Assembly: GCF_021412625.1 (NCBI RefSeq) | Contig: NZ_JAKCFI010000006.1 | Coordinates: 496,001-560,000, forward strand | From: Myxococcus stipitatus | GTDB taxonomy: Bacteria > Myxococcota > Myxococcia > Myxococcales > Myxococcaceae | Length of the DNA stretch: 64,000 nucleotides | Direction of reading: 5' to 3' | In this document: positions 44,322 through 52,949 of the stretch, one piece after another | Position numbering within the stretch: the first letter of the stretch is position 1 | Layout: every line of letters starts with the position of its first letter | Notes under the pieces: generated by a model | Seen by the model: only the letters and a program-made list of their open reading frames with translations | What the model was told of the DNA's origin: nothing | Database searches by the model: none | Translations under genes and position numbers: made by a program

Positions 44322-46154
44322 GTGCCGAGCCCCGTCCACCAGCCACGCCGCAACACCGCCGCCTGGTGGGCCCTGCTGCTGGGCCTGCTCGCGACGGCGG
44401 GCGCCACCGCCTATGTCCAACGAGGCGTCCGGATGCGGCGCGAGCAGCTCTTCGACGACGCCGTCACGGATGGCACCGTCGCGCTCCAGCAGCGCATGGA
44501 CACGTACCAGGCCATGCTGCTGGGCACGCGCGGGGTGTTCAGCAGCAGCCAATACGTGGAGCGGCACGAGTTCCGCGCGTACACCCAGAGCCTGGAGCTG
44601 ACCAGGCGCTACCCCGGCGTCATGAGCATCAGCTTCGCGCGGTGGCTGCGCGCGGACCAACGCGAGGCCTACGTGGCGCGGCTCCGCGCCGACGGGTTCC
44701 CCGAGTTCCGCATCTGGCCCGACCCCGGCGAGGCCCCCATCTCCGTCGTGGTGGAGATGGTGGAGCCGGTCATCGAGCGCAACCTCCGGGCGATTGGCTT
44801 CGACATGTATCCCGAGCCGGTGCGACGCAAGGCGCTCCTGCGCGCGATGGAGACGGGGCTGCCCTCCGCCACCGGCAAGGTCGAGCTGGTGACGGAGCGC
44901 GCCAACCCCGACACCGCCGAGCACGCGGGCTTCCTCCTCTACGTCCCGCTCTACGAGACGGAGGGGAGCCCGGCCCACGAGCCGACGACCCTCGCGCAGC
45001 GACGCGCGCGCATCCAGGGCTTCGTCTATGGCGCCTTCCGCATGAAGGACCTGATGGCGAAGCTGCGCTTCCCCGGCTTCCAGAACACCATCGACCTGAG
45101 CATCTACTCCGGACGCGGAGTCCAGCCCGGCACCCATCTGTACGGCCCCGAGCTGTCGGGTGCCCCCTCGTCCCAGGACATGCCCCAGGAGCACCTCCTC
45201 GTGGACATGGCGGGAGAGCCATGGACGCTGGTGTTCACCGCCCGCGAGTCGTTCATGAGCGGCACGCACTCCAGCCTGCCGGCCGCGGTGGCGGTGGGCG
45301 GGGGCGTGATGTCGCTCTTGCTGTTCCTCATCATCCGAGCGCAGGTGAACGCGCGCGCCTCCGCGGAGCTGGCCGGGCTGGAGCAGCAACGCCTGGCGAG
45401 CGAGGCCCGCGCGGCGGTGCGCATCCGCGACGAGTTCCTCAGCGTCGCCGCGCACGAGCTGCGCACGCCGCTCACCTCGTTGAAGCTCCAGCTCCAGCTC
45501 CTCTTCCGACAGCTCCGGCAGGAGACGCGGCTCGACGCGGGGCGGCTGGAGCGGAGCATGGAGACGTGTGAGCGACAGACGACGCGGCTGTCCCAGCTCA
45601 TCGACAGCCTGTTGGATGTGTCGCGGCTGACGAGCGGTCGCCTGGAGTTGCAGCTGGAGGAGCTGGACCTGGGCGACGTGGTGCGGGAGCTGGCGCTGCG
45701 GTTCGAGACGGAGGCGCAGGCCGCGAGCATCCAGCTGACGGTGGACGCGCCTGGGGGCATCCTCGGCAGGTGGGACCGGCTCCGGCTGGAGCAGGTCATC
45801 ACCAACCTGGTGTCGAACGCGCTCAAGTACGGGAACGGCGCTCCGGTGGAGGTGCGCGTGCGCGGCGGCGAGCGGGAAGCGCGTCTCGAGGTGGAGGACC
45901 ACGGCATCGGCGTCTCGCCGGAGGACTCGCGCCGCATCTTCGACCGCTTCGAGCGGGCCGTCTCCAGTCGCCACTACGGCGGGCTGGGGCTGGGCCTGTT
46001 CATCACCCGCCAGCTCGTCGAGGCGCTCGGTGGCCGCATCATGCTGGAGAGCCGGCCCGGGCAGGGCTCCGTCTTCACCGTCACCCTGCCGCTGTCCGGA
46101 CCCGTCGATGCCGCGCCCACGCCGCCACCGCCCTCCGGGGTTCCGCTGCACTGA
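44322..46154 (+). CDS. CHASE-domain sensor histidine kinase
   Basis: 610 residues from a GTG at 44322; no better start was found, so confidence in the N-terminus is moderate. First membrane span at about 10-30, CHASE extracytoplasmic domain at about 60-290 (FRAYTQSLELTRRYPGVMSISFARWL), second span near 320-345, then HisKA with H378 (AAHELRTPLTSLKLQ) and HATPase with NLVSNALKYG, DHGIGV and GLGLGLF. Membrane sensor kinase for an external small-molecule signal. No response regulator adjacent. Confidence 0.9.
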   Translation: MPSPVHQPRRNTAAWWALLLGLLATAGATAYVQRGVRMRREQLFDDAVTDGTVALQQRMDTYQAMLLGTRGVFSSSQYVERHEFRAYTQSLELTRRYPGVMSISFARWLRADQREAYVARLRADGFPEFRIWPDPGEAPISVVVEMVEPVIERNLRAIGFDMYPEPVRRKALLRAMETGLPSATGKVELVTERANPDTAEHAGFLLYVPLYETEGSPAHEPTTLAQRRARIQGFVYGAFRMKDLMAKLRFPGFQNTIDLSIYSGRGVQPGTHLYGPELSGAPSSQDMPQEHLLVDMAGEPWTLVFTARESFMSGTHSSLPAAVAVGGGVMSLLLFLIIRAQVNARASAELAGLEQQRLASEARAAVRIRDEFLSVAAHELRTPLTSLKLQLQLLFRQLRQETRLDAGRLERSMETCERQTTRLSQLIDSLLDVSRLTSGRLELQLEELDLGDVVRELALRFETEAQAASIQLTVDAPGGILGRWDRLRLEQVITNLVSNALKYGNGAPVEVRVRGGEREARLEVEDHGIGVSPEDSRRIFDRFERAVSSRHYGGLGLGLFITRQLVEALGGRIMLESRPGQGSVFTVTLPLSGPVDAAPTPPPPSGVPLH

Positions 46155-46287
46155 GCACGTGGCTGGGAGCGCCCGAGCGCGGGAGGGCGGTCCGTCCGAG
46201 GAACGACAGGCGCCTCCCACCCCACGGCGATGGTCCGCCGGGTCGCGGGGAGGAAGACTCGGGCGCGAGGCTCGAGGAGGCCGCCGC

Positions 46288-46821
46288 ATGATGCGTCATG
46301 GATGTCTTGGAATGTTCCTCGCCGTCGGGTTGGGGGCGGGCGCGCTGGTGCCCGGCGGGGCCTGGGCCGCGGAGCAGGTGCGTTGCGAGGGGACCGCCAC
46401 GGGCCACTTCGAGCCCGGACTCTCGTTCACCCATCCGCGCGACACCCACTTCATGGGACACCATGAGTACACGACCTGCGCGTCCGCGGACGGCTCCGTC
46501 AGGGTCGCCACCCTCTACGAGGACACCTTCCTCGAGGATGCCCTGTGCACCGTGGCCCCCAGCCCCACCACCGCGACCCTCGTCTGGCCGGACGAGACGT
46601 CCTCCCTCCTGACCCTCAACGGCGTGGAGATGGACTTCGACTTCGACACCCTGTCGCACATCCTCATCACCGCCGGCTTCGTCACCTCCGGCCACTACGC
46701 GGGAAGCCGGGTGAGGTACGTCACCGTCTTCCCGCTCGTCGACCAGCTCGTGGGGTGCGCCTTGCCGTGGGGCCTGGTGCTCCAGCGGGGCACGACCACG
46801 CTGACCATCGAAGACCCCTGA
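46288..46821 (+). CDS. Secreted hypothetical protein
   Basis: 177 residues from ATG 46288 (GAGGAGG upstream). A clear signal peptide (MFLAVGLGAGALVPGGAWAAEQ) predicts export. The mature part has four Cys in two likely pairs (VRCEG and TTCASAD; DALCTV and VGCALPW), beta-rich content and a GHHEYTTC segment. No family recognised. Confidence 0.7.
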   Translation: MMRHGCLGMFLAVGLGAGALVPGGAWAAEQVRCEGTATGHFEPGLSFTHPRDTHFMGHHEYTTCASADGSVRVATLYEDTFLEDALCTVAPSPTTATLVWPDETSSLLTLNGVEMDFDFDTLSHILITAGFVTSGHYAGSRVRYVTVFPLVDQLVGCALPWGLVLQRGTTTLTIEDP

Positions 46822-46830
46822 CGGGAGGGA

Positions 46831-47331
46831 CTACCCCGCCGCGCGCTCCAGCGCCGCGAGGTCCAGCTTCTTCATCTTCAGCAGCGCCTCCGTCACGCGG
46901 CGCGCCTTCTCCGGGTCGCCCGTCAGCAGCCGTGGCAACGCGGTGGGCACCACCTGCCACGACACGCCGAAGCGGTCCTTGAGCCAGCCACACTGCTGTG
47001 CCTTCTCGTCACCGCCCTCGGACAAGCGAGACCAGTAGTGGTCCACCTCCGCCTGCGTCTCGCAGTTCACCACGAACGAGATGGACTCGTTGAAGGTGAA
47101 GTACGGGCCGCCGTTGATGGCGGAGAAGTCCTGCCCCGCGAGCTGGAAGGCCATCGTCATCAGCGAACCCACGGCCTGGCCGCCGGGGCGCGCGCTCTCC
47201 TGCGTGTAATACGTCCGCGCGAGCACGCGGGAGTCGTCGAAGACCGAGGTGTAGAGCGTGATGGCTCCCTCCATCCGCTCGGCGCTGGTGAACCAGAGGA
47301 ACGGAGTGATGCGCTGGAAACGGGCTGCCAT
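46831..47331 (-). CDS. VOC/PhnB-like (3-dmu-9_3-mt type) protein
   Basis: 166 residues; ATG at 47331 with GGAGGT four bases before. ITPFLWFTSAERMEGAITLYTSVFDDSRV at the start, FSAINGGPYFTFNESISFVV and WLKDRFGVSWQVVPTALPRLL are typical of the PhnB/demethylubiquinone-methyltransferase-like glyoxalase fold. Metal-site residues of true glyoxalases are not obvious. Substrate unknown. Tail-to-tail with the secreted protein, 9 bp apart. Confidence 0.85.
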   Translation of the reverse strand: MAARFQRITPFLWFTSAERMEGAITLYTSVFDDSRVLARTYYTQESARPGGQAVGSLMTMAFQLAGQDFSAINGGPYFTFNESISFVVNCETQAEVDHYWSRLSEGGDEKAQQCGWLKDRFGVSWQVVPTALPRLLTGDPEKARRVTEALLKMKKLDLAALERAAG

Positions 47332-47516
47332 GGCGACCTCCAGGGGTGGGAAGGCAAAGCTGGACAGGGTGGATGCGCCCGGCACGCTACCGCGCCACGC
47401 CGCCCTCCACCCGCCCCACGGCTCGTCCGTCCTCCCGTCCTCCCGTCCTCCCCGCGGCCGGACACCGGCTCCGGGCTGGAATCGCGCCCGGAGCCGGTCG
47501 AGCCACGCGCCCCTCG

Positions 47517-48194
47517 CTAGGGCGATGCGCGGCGTTCGGGGTGCAGCGGGCCCTGGAACGCAGCGGGCGCCGTCAGCTCCAGGTCCAGGTCCAGTTCGAA
47601 GCCCGGCTCCTGGATGGGGGGGCCGCCCGGAAGCGCCTCACAGGAGCCATCGTCCCGCCACCTGGAGCGGAACGAATGCATCGACGACGCGGCGTCGTCC
47701 GCCCTCACGCGCCATTTGCCCGAAACGAGGAAGGGCACGCGCGGCATCATCAGGAACGTCATGTAGGGCGTCCCCGTGCAGTCCACCGTCTCGAAGGAGA
47801 CCAGCGAAGCCAGGTCCGTCAACGTGGTGGACTGATAGGGGAGCGTCACCTCGGGCATGAAGCCCCCCGTCTCCGGATTCACGCGCCAGGCATGTCCCTG
47901 AGCATCGAGGACATAGGGCGCGCAGGTGGGCGCCACGTCCGCGCCGCTCGCGTCCACGTAGACCCATCCATCACACGGCAGGGCCTCGCTCGTGGCGCCC
48001 TTCGGCCCCGTGGCCCCGGCAGGCCCCACCGGACCGGAAGGCCCCACGGGCCCGGCAGGACCCGCGGGCCCGGCAGGACCCTCGAGCCCTCGTGGCCCCT
48101 CGGGGCCCGGGGGCCCCATCTGCTTCTCGTCGCACCCCACGCACGCCACCATCAGCGCCACCGCGCCGCCTCGCAACCACACACTCCGATTCAT
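47517..48194 (-). CDS. Collagen-like repeat lipoprotein
   Basis: 225 residues. The signal sequence ends in a lipobox ACVGC (C21). Residues 27-68 are 14 Gly-x-y triplets (GPPGPEGPRGLEGPAGPAGP and so on), enough to form a trimeric collagen-like stalk. The C-terminal 150 residues form a globular domain with four Cys. A surface or periplasmic trimer on the outer membrane, possibly adhesive, is inferred. Divergent from the chemosensory operon. Confidence 0.85.
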   Translation of the reverse strand: MNRSVWLRGGAVALMVACVGCDEKQMGPPGPEGPRGLEGPAGPAGPAGPVGPSGPVGPAGATGPKGATSEALPCDGWVYVDASGADVAPTCAPYVLDAQGHAWRVNPETGGFMPEVTLPYQSTTLTDLASLVSFETVDCTGTPYMTFLMMPRVPFLVSGKWRVRADDAASSMHSFRSRWRDDGSCEALPGGPPIQEPGFELDLDLELTAPAAFQGPLHPERRASP

Positions 48195-48533
48195 GTTCGG
48201 CTCTCACAGACGACACATCGAGATTGAGTCCATGGGCTCCAGCGGGCACGCATCCCCATCCGCCTCGCCGGAGCCCACGCCGGCCGGATGTCTGGAATTG
48301 CAAACGGCGTGCACCGGCCCGACGCCCCCGGAAACGCCATGAGGCGCGGGCTCTTTCGCATGCACCGCGCTGCACGGTGTGAGGTCCGATGCACACCGGG
48401 GGACCATGGCCAGCCAGCTCCGCGCTGTTCAACGGTGGACGCATGCGCGCGAACGGCGGTGACAGTGGGCACTGGTGGACACCTGGGAGACGGGGCGCGC
48501 AGCGCGTGTCCACGGCCCGCAGCGGCACCGTCT
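48195..48533. other. Divergent promoter region of collagen-like gene and chemosensory operon
   Basis: 339 bp without a supported gene. It should contain the single promoter of the che operon. Imperfect inverted repeats with GCAC/GTGC elements lie at about 48358-48405 (for example CACCG-N7-CGGTG). No consensus sigma-54 site seen. Confidence 0.45.
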
Positions 48534-49019
48534 ATGTCCCACCGCATGGAGTCCGCGCCGCGCGAGGTGCTGCTGTTCACGCTGGAGGGTCAACGCTACG
48601 GGCTGCCCACCGAGGACGTCCGGGAGCTGGTCCGCGCCGCGCGACTGACACCCCTGCCCCGGGCCCCGGCCGTCGTGGAGGGTCTGCTCGACCTGCACGG
48701 CGTGCTGCTGCCCGTGCTGGACCTGCGCCGCCGCTTCCGACATCCCGCGCGGCCCCTGTCCCCGCTCGACCACTTCATCATCGCCCAGGCCGGGGCGCGG
48801 CGGGTGGCCCTGCGCGTGGACCGCGCGGAGGGCTTGCGCGTCCTGCCCCCCGACGCGTGGGACGAGACACCCCGCGAGCTGCCGGGCGTGGGGTTCGTCG
48901 CGGGCGCCGCCAAGCTCGAGGATGGGCTGGTCCTGGTGCACGACCTGCGGACCTTCCTCTCCGAGGCCGAGGGCCTGGAGCTGGACGCCGCGCTCGCCGC
49001 GACGGAGACGCCGTCGTGA
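48534..49019 (+). CDS. cheW: CheW-like coupling protein (first copy)
   Basis: 161 residues, ATG at 48534 (48546 possible). LLFTLEGQRYGLPTEDVRELVRAARLTPLP and GLLDLHGVLLPVLDLRRRFRHP are classic CheW strands. Links receptors to CheA. First gene of a six-gene operon; its stop is overlapped by the CheR start (GTGA). A second, diverged CheW follows, as in the Frz system. Confidence 0.92.
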   Translation: MSHRMESAPREVLLFTLEGQRYGLPTEDVRELVRAARLTPLPRAPAVVEGLLDLHGVLLPVLDLRRRFRHPARPLSPLDHFIIAQAGARRVALRVDRAEGLRVLPPDAWDETPRELPGVGFVAGAAKLEDGLVLVHDLRTFLSEAEGLELDAALAATETPS

Positions 49020-50698
49020 GCCATGGTCCCTGGAGCCATCCCGGGTTTCCCTCCGTGCTGGCCCTGGTGGAGGAGCGCGCCGGCCTGTCCCCTCCGAGCT
49101 GCGCCGCCTCCGCCGAGGAAGGCATCAGCCGCGCCATGGCCCGCGCGGGCCTCTCGGACTTCGACGAGTACCGCGCCCGCATCACCGCGGACCCCGCGGC
49201 GATGGACGACCTGCTCACCGAGCTGACCATCGGCGAGACGTATTTCTTCCGCACGCCCGAGCACTACGAGCACCTGCGCCGCGTCATCCTGCCGGAGCTG
49301 CGCGAGCGCTTCGAACCGACTCGGGCGGTCCGGCTGTGGAGCGCGGCGTGCGCCTCCGGCGAGGAGCCGTACTCCATGGCCGCCCTGCTGATGCACGAGG
49401 GCTGGGGCGACCGCATGCAGGTGTACGCGTCGGACGTGTCCCGCGTCGCGCTGGCCCGCGCCCGGCGCGCGCACTACGGCGAGTGGTCGCTGCGCGGTCC
49501 GTGGGCGGACCGGATGCGGCCCTACCTGCGCCAGGAGGGGCGCCAGTACGTCCTGTCCCCGGAGGTGAAGCAGGCCGTGCGCTTCAGCTACCTGAACCTC
49601 GCGCTCGACACGTGGCCCTCCGCCGACAGCGGCATCTGGAAGCTGGACGTCATCTTCTGCCGCAACGTCCTCATCTACTTCAACCCCGCCACCGTCGCGG
49701 CCGTGGCCCGGCGCCTCCACGACGCGCTCGACGAAGGCGGCTACCTGTTCATGGGGCCCTCCGACCCGCCGCTGGGAGCGCTCGCCCCGTTCGAGCCCCT
49801 CCTCACCGAGTGGGGCGTGCTCTACCGCCGCCCCCTCGCGAGTACCACCGTCGTCGTCCCCTCCACGGCCCCGCTCGCGAGCGTGACACCGGGCGCTCCG
49901 GGTGAGGCCCCCCCAGCGCCCACCGGCGATGCGACGCCCCCTCACGCCAGGAGCGCGCCACCCCCTCCCACGCCGCTCCCGAACCGCCCGGGAGCGCCGA
50001 GAGCGAGGGCGCTGGCCGAGACCTCCCGCGTCCGCGAAGTCGGGCCCGACTCCCGCGCGGAGCGGATGGGCGGCGCGGTCCCCGTCGCGGAGCGCCCTGG
50101 GGGTGGCGGCGCGACGTCCCCCGTCACGGTCCCGAGACCTCCCGTGGCGGCTGAAGCGGCGACCCGAGGCGCCGGGCCCCGCCGTCCGGATGCCGCGGAG
50201 GTCGAGAGGGCCCGGCGCGCCCTGGAGCGCGGGGACTGGAACGAGGCCGCGAAGCGCATGGGCGCCCTGGACGAGGACGCCACCGTCGCGGCGGAGGCCG
50301 TGCGCGCCATCGCCAACCTGGACCCGCAGGCCGCGCTCCATGCCAGCGCCCAGGCGACGTCGCGACACCCGCTCGTCCCCGCGCTGCGCTACCTGGAGGC
50401 GCTCCTCCACCTCGGCCAGGGGCGCCTCGACGACGCGGAGCGCGCGATACGACAGGCGCTGTACCTGGAGCCCTCGCTCGCGGTGGCGTGGCTGGTGCTG
50501 GGGAGGGTGCTGAGGCGGACGGGCGACACGCATGGCGCGCTCAAGGCGCTGCGCGAGGCCGAGTCGCTGTGCGACGCGCTGCCGCCCGACACGCCGCTCC
50601 CGCTCGGCGACGGGGAGCTCGCGGGGACGCTCGCGCGCGTCGCGCGGACCGAACGCGAGCAGTGGGAGGCCTCCCTCCCGACGGGTGAGGTGCCTTGA
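49016..50698 (+). CDS. cheR: CheR methyltransferase with Pro-rich linker and TPR domain
   Basis: 560 residues from a GTG at 49016 overlapping the cheW stop. Residues 1-270 are CheR: ELTIGETYFFRTPEHYEHL, the SAM-binding WSAACASGEEPYSMA, and CRNVLIYFNPATV. A Pro/Ala/Thr-rich, probably disordered linker (270-390) leads to TPR-like repeats at the C-terminus (AERAIRQALYLEPSLAVAWLVLG). Methylates receptor glutamates; the TPR could regulate substrate choice, as proposed for FrzF. The stop overlaps the next start (TGATG). Confidence 0.93.
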   Translation: MSHGPWSHPGFPSVLALVEERAGLSPPSCAASAEEGISRAMARAGLSDFDEYRARITADPAAMDDLLTELTIGETYFFRTPEHYEHLRRVILPELRERFEPTRAVRLWSAACASGEEPYSMAALLMHEGWGDRMQVYASDVSRVALARARRAHYGEWSLRGPWADRMRPYLRQEGRQYVLSPEVKQAVRFSYLNLALDTWPSADSGIWKLDVIFCRNVLIYFNPATVAAVARRLHDALDEGGYLFMGPSDPPLGALAPFEPLLTEWGVLYRRPLASTTVVVPSTAPLASVTPGAPGEAPPAPTGDATPPHARSAPPPPTPLPNRPGAPRARALAETSRVREVGPDSRAERMGGAVPVAERPGGGGATSPVTVPRPPVAAEAATRGAGPRRPDAAEVERARRALERGDWNEAAKRMGALDEDATVAAEAVRAIANLDPQAALHASAQATSRHPLVPALRYLEALLHLGQGRLDDAERAIRQALYLEPSLAVAWLVLGRVLRRTGDTHGALKALREAESLCDALPPDTPLPLGDGELAGTLARVARTEREQWEASLPTGEVP

Positions 50699-51309
50699 TG
50701 GCGGACTCCAAGGGCATCGACTGGGACGCGGCGCGAGCGAAGCTCTCGCGCCTGGCCGCCGCGCACGAGGAGGGAGCGAGCCTCTCTCCGGAGGTGGCCT
50801 CGGCGCTGCTCGACGAGCGGGCGCGTGAGCTCGCGCGTCCGCCCAGGGCCGAGCTGACGCCAGGCTCGCTGCGCGAGGTGGTGCGCTTCCGCGCCGCCGG
50901 GCAACGCTACGCGCTGGAGTCCCGCTTCGTCCTGGAGGTCGTCCGCTCGACGGAGGTCGTGCCGCTCCCCGGCGCGCCCGTCGTGCTGCGCGGCCTCACG
51001 CTGTTGCACGGCGCGGTCCTCCCCGTGGTGGAGCTGGCGCCCCTCTTCGGCCGCGCCCCGGCCCAGGGCTCCGGCCCGCTGCTCGTGGTGGGCGCCGAAG
51101 GGCCCGAGCTGGGCATCCGCGCCGAGGAGGTGGAGGAGGTCACCCTGCTGTCGAGTCAGGACCTGCTGCCACCGCCCGCCACCCTGGCCGACGAGGGCCT
51201 GGGGTTGGTCTCCGCCGCCGACCGCGACGGCACCCTCCTCCTAGATGGCGCCGCACTGCTGGGCGACGGCCGCCTCATGTTCGACCTGTCCGACGAAGGA
51301 GTCGTATGA
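50698..51309 (+). CDS. cheW: CheW-like coupling protein (second, larger copy)
   Basis: 203 residues, ATG at 50698 overlapping the CheR stop by one base. An N-terminal extension of about 55 charged residues precedes the CheW domain (VVRFRAAGQRYALESRFVLEVVRSTEVVPLPGAP and GLTLLHGAVLPVVELAPLFG). Overlaps the receptor gene by 4 bp (ATGA). Two different CheW proteins in one operon may build distinct array interfaces. Confidence 0.9.
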   Translation: MADSKGIDWDAARAKLSRLAAAHEEGASLSPEVASALLDERARELARPPRAELTPGSLREVVRFRAAGQRYALESRFVLEVVRSTEVVPLPGAPVVLRGLTLLHGAVLPVVELAPLFGRAPAQGSGPLLVVGAEGPELGIRAEEVEEVTLLSSQDLLPPPATLADEGLGLVSAADRDGTLLLDGAALLGDGRLMFDLSDEGVV

Positions 51310-52949
51310 ACATCGGCAACCGCATCGCGGTCGGCTTCGGTCTGTCCCTGCTGGTGCTGCTCGTCCTCGCCGCCGTGGCGTTCCAGGGCGCGCGCCAGCT
51401 CACCACCACCACCGAGGGCCTGCTCAAGGCGCATGAGAACTTCCGCCTGGTGCGCGAGGTGCGCTCGCTCATCATCGACGCGGAGACGGGCCAGCGGGGC
51501 TTCCTCCTCGCGGGCGAGGAGACCTACCTGGAGCCCTACCAGCAGGCGATCTCCACGCTCCAGCAGGACCTCTCCCAGCTGCGACAGGCCGTGGCCCCCA
51601 CCCCGGACCAGCGCAACCGGCTGGTGAAGCTGGAGCCGCTCATCAACGCCCGGCTCGGGTTGCTCGAGGAGGGCATCCGCGCCCGGCGCGAGAAGGGCCT
51701 GGAGGCGGCGCTCCCCGTCATCCGCAACAACCGGGGCAAGGAGCTCATGGACCAGATCCGCGACCTGGTGAACGAGATGCTCGCCGACGAACAGGAGAAC
51801 TGGGCCGAGCACTCCGAGGCGGCCCAGAAGACCGCCCAGCAAATCCTGTGGGCCCTGGCCATCTGCACCGTGCTGGGCCTGCTCATCGTGGGCGTGGGCA
51901 GCTACCTCATCACCCGCAGCATCACCGTCCCGCTGCGCAAGCTGATGGTGGGCGCCGAGCAGCTGGGGACGGGGAAGCTGGACCACCGCATCGACATCAA
52001 GGGACGCGACGAGACGGCGGAGCTGGCGCGCTCGTTCAACACCATGGCTGAGCGACGACAGCAGTCCGAGGCGCAGATCGCCCAGCAGGCCGAGCAACGG
52101 GAACACACGCTCCGCACCGTGGCGGAGTTCGTCAACCAGCTGGCGAGCGCCAGCTCCGAAATCCTCGCCAGCACCACCGAGCAGGTCGCGGGCGCGCAGG
52201 AGCAGGGCAGCGCGGTGACGGAGACGGTGAGCACCATCGAGGAGATCACCAAGACGTCCGAGGAGGCCGCCGGCCGCGCCCGTCACGTCAGCGACTCCGC
52301 GCGCCACGCGGAGGAGGTGGGCCGCAGCGGACGACGCACGGTGGAGGAGGCCGTGTCCTCCATGGGCACCGTGCGCGAGCAGGTGGAGTCCATCGCCTCG
52401 CGAATCCTCGCGCTCGCCGAGCAGGCGCAGGCCATCGGCGACATCATCACCACCGTCAACGACATCTCCGAGCAGACCCACATGCTCGCGCTCAACGCCT
52501 CCATCGAGGCCAGCCGCGCGGGGGAGAACGGCCGGGGCTTCGCGGTCGTCGCCTCGGAGGTGAAGGCGCTCGCGGACCAGTCCAAGAAGGCCACCGGGCA
52601 GCTGCGGCAGATCCTGGGCCAGATACAGAAGGCCACCCACGGCGCGGTGATGACCACCGAGGAGGGCACCAAGAGCGTGGCGGCGGCCACGCGCATCGTC
52701 TCCGAGGCCGGCGCCACCATCCAGACGCTCTCCGACCTGCTCGCGCAGGCGTCGCTCACCGCCGCGCAGATCGCCGCCTCCGCCAATCAGCAGGCCACCG
52801 GCATCGCGCAGATACGGCAGGCGATGCATGACGTGAACCAGGCCACGCAGCAGGGATTGCTGTCGTCGCGGCAGACGGAGCGGGCCATGCAGGACATCAA
52901 CGGCATGGGCCAGAAGCTCAAGAACCTGCTGGAGGAGTACGGGCGCTGA
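51306..52949 (+). CDS. CHASE3-HAMP methyl-accepting chemotaxis protein
   Basis: 547 residues. One membrane span at about 8-28, a CHASE3 domain (VRSLIIDAETGQRGFLLAGEETYLEPY), a second span at about 180-200, a HAMP linker (SITVPLRKLMVGAEQLGTGKLDHRID) and a signalling domain with tip EQTHMLALNASIEASRAGENGRGF. Senses an extracytoplasmic cue. Overlaps cheA by one base, so it is presumably the dedicated receptor of this system. No C-terminal CheR-tethering pentapeptide. Confidence 0.95.
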   Translation: MNIGNRIAVGFGLSLLVLLVLAAVAFQGARQLTTTTEGLLKAHENFRLVREVRSLIIDAETGQRGFLLAGEETYLEPYQQAISTLQQDLSQLRQAVAPTPDQRNRLVKLEPLINARLGLLEEGIRARREKGLEAALPVIRNNRGKELMDQIRDLVNEMLADEQENWAEHSEAAQKTAQQILWALAICTVLGLLIVGVGSYLITRSITVPLRKLMVGAEQLGTGKLDHRIDIKGRDETAELARSFNTMAERRQQSEAQIAQQAEQREHTLRTVAEFVNQLASASSEILASTTEQVAGAQEQGSAVTETVSTIEEITKTSEEAAGRARHVSDSARHAEEVGRSGRRTVEEAVSSMGTVREQVESIASRILALAEQAQAIGDIITTVNDISEQTHMLALNASIEASRAGENGRGFAVVASEVKALADQSKKATGQLRQILGQIQKATHGAVMTTEEGTKSVAAATRIVSEAGATIQTLSDLLAQASLTAAQIAASANQQATGIAQIRQAMHDVNQATQQGLLSSRQTERAMQDINGMGQKLKNLLEEYGR

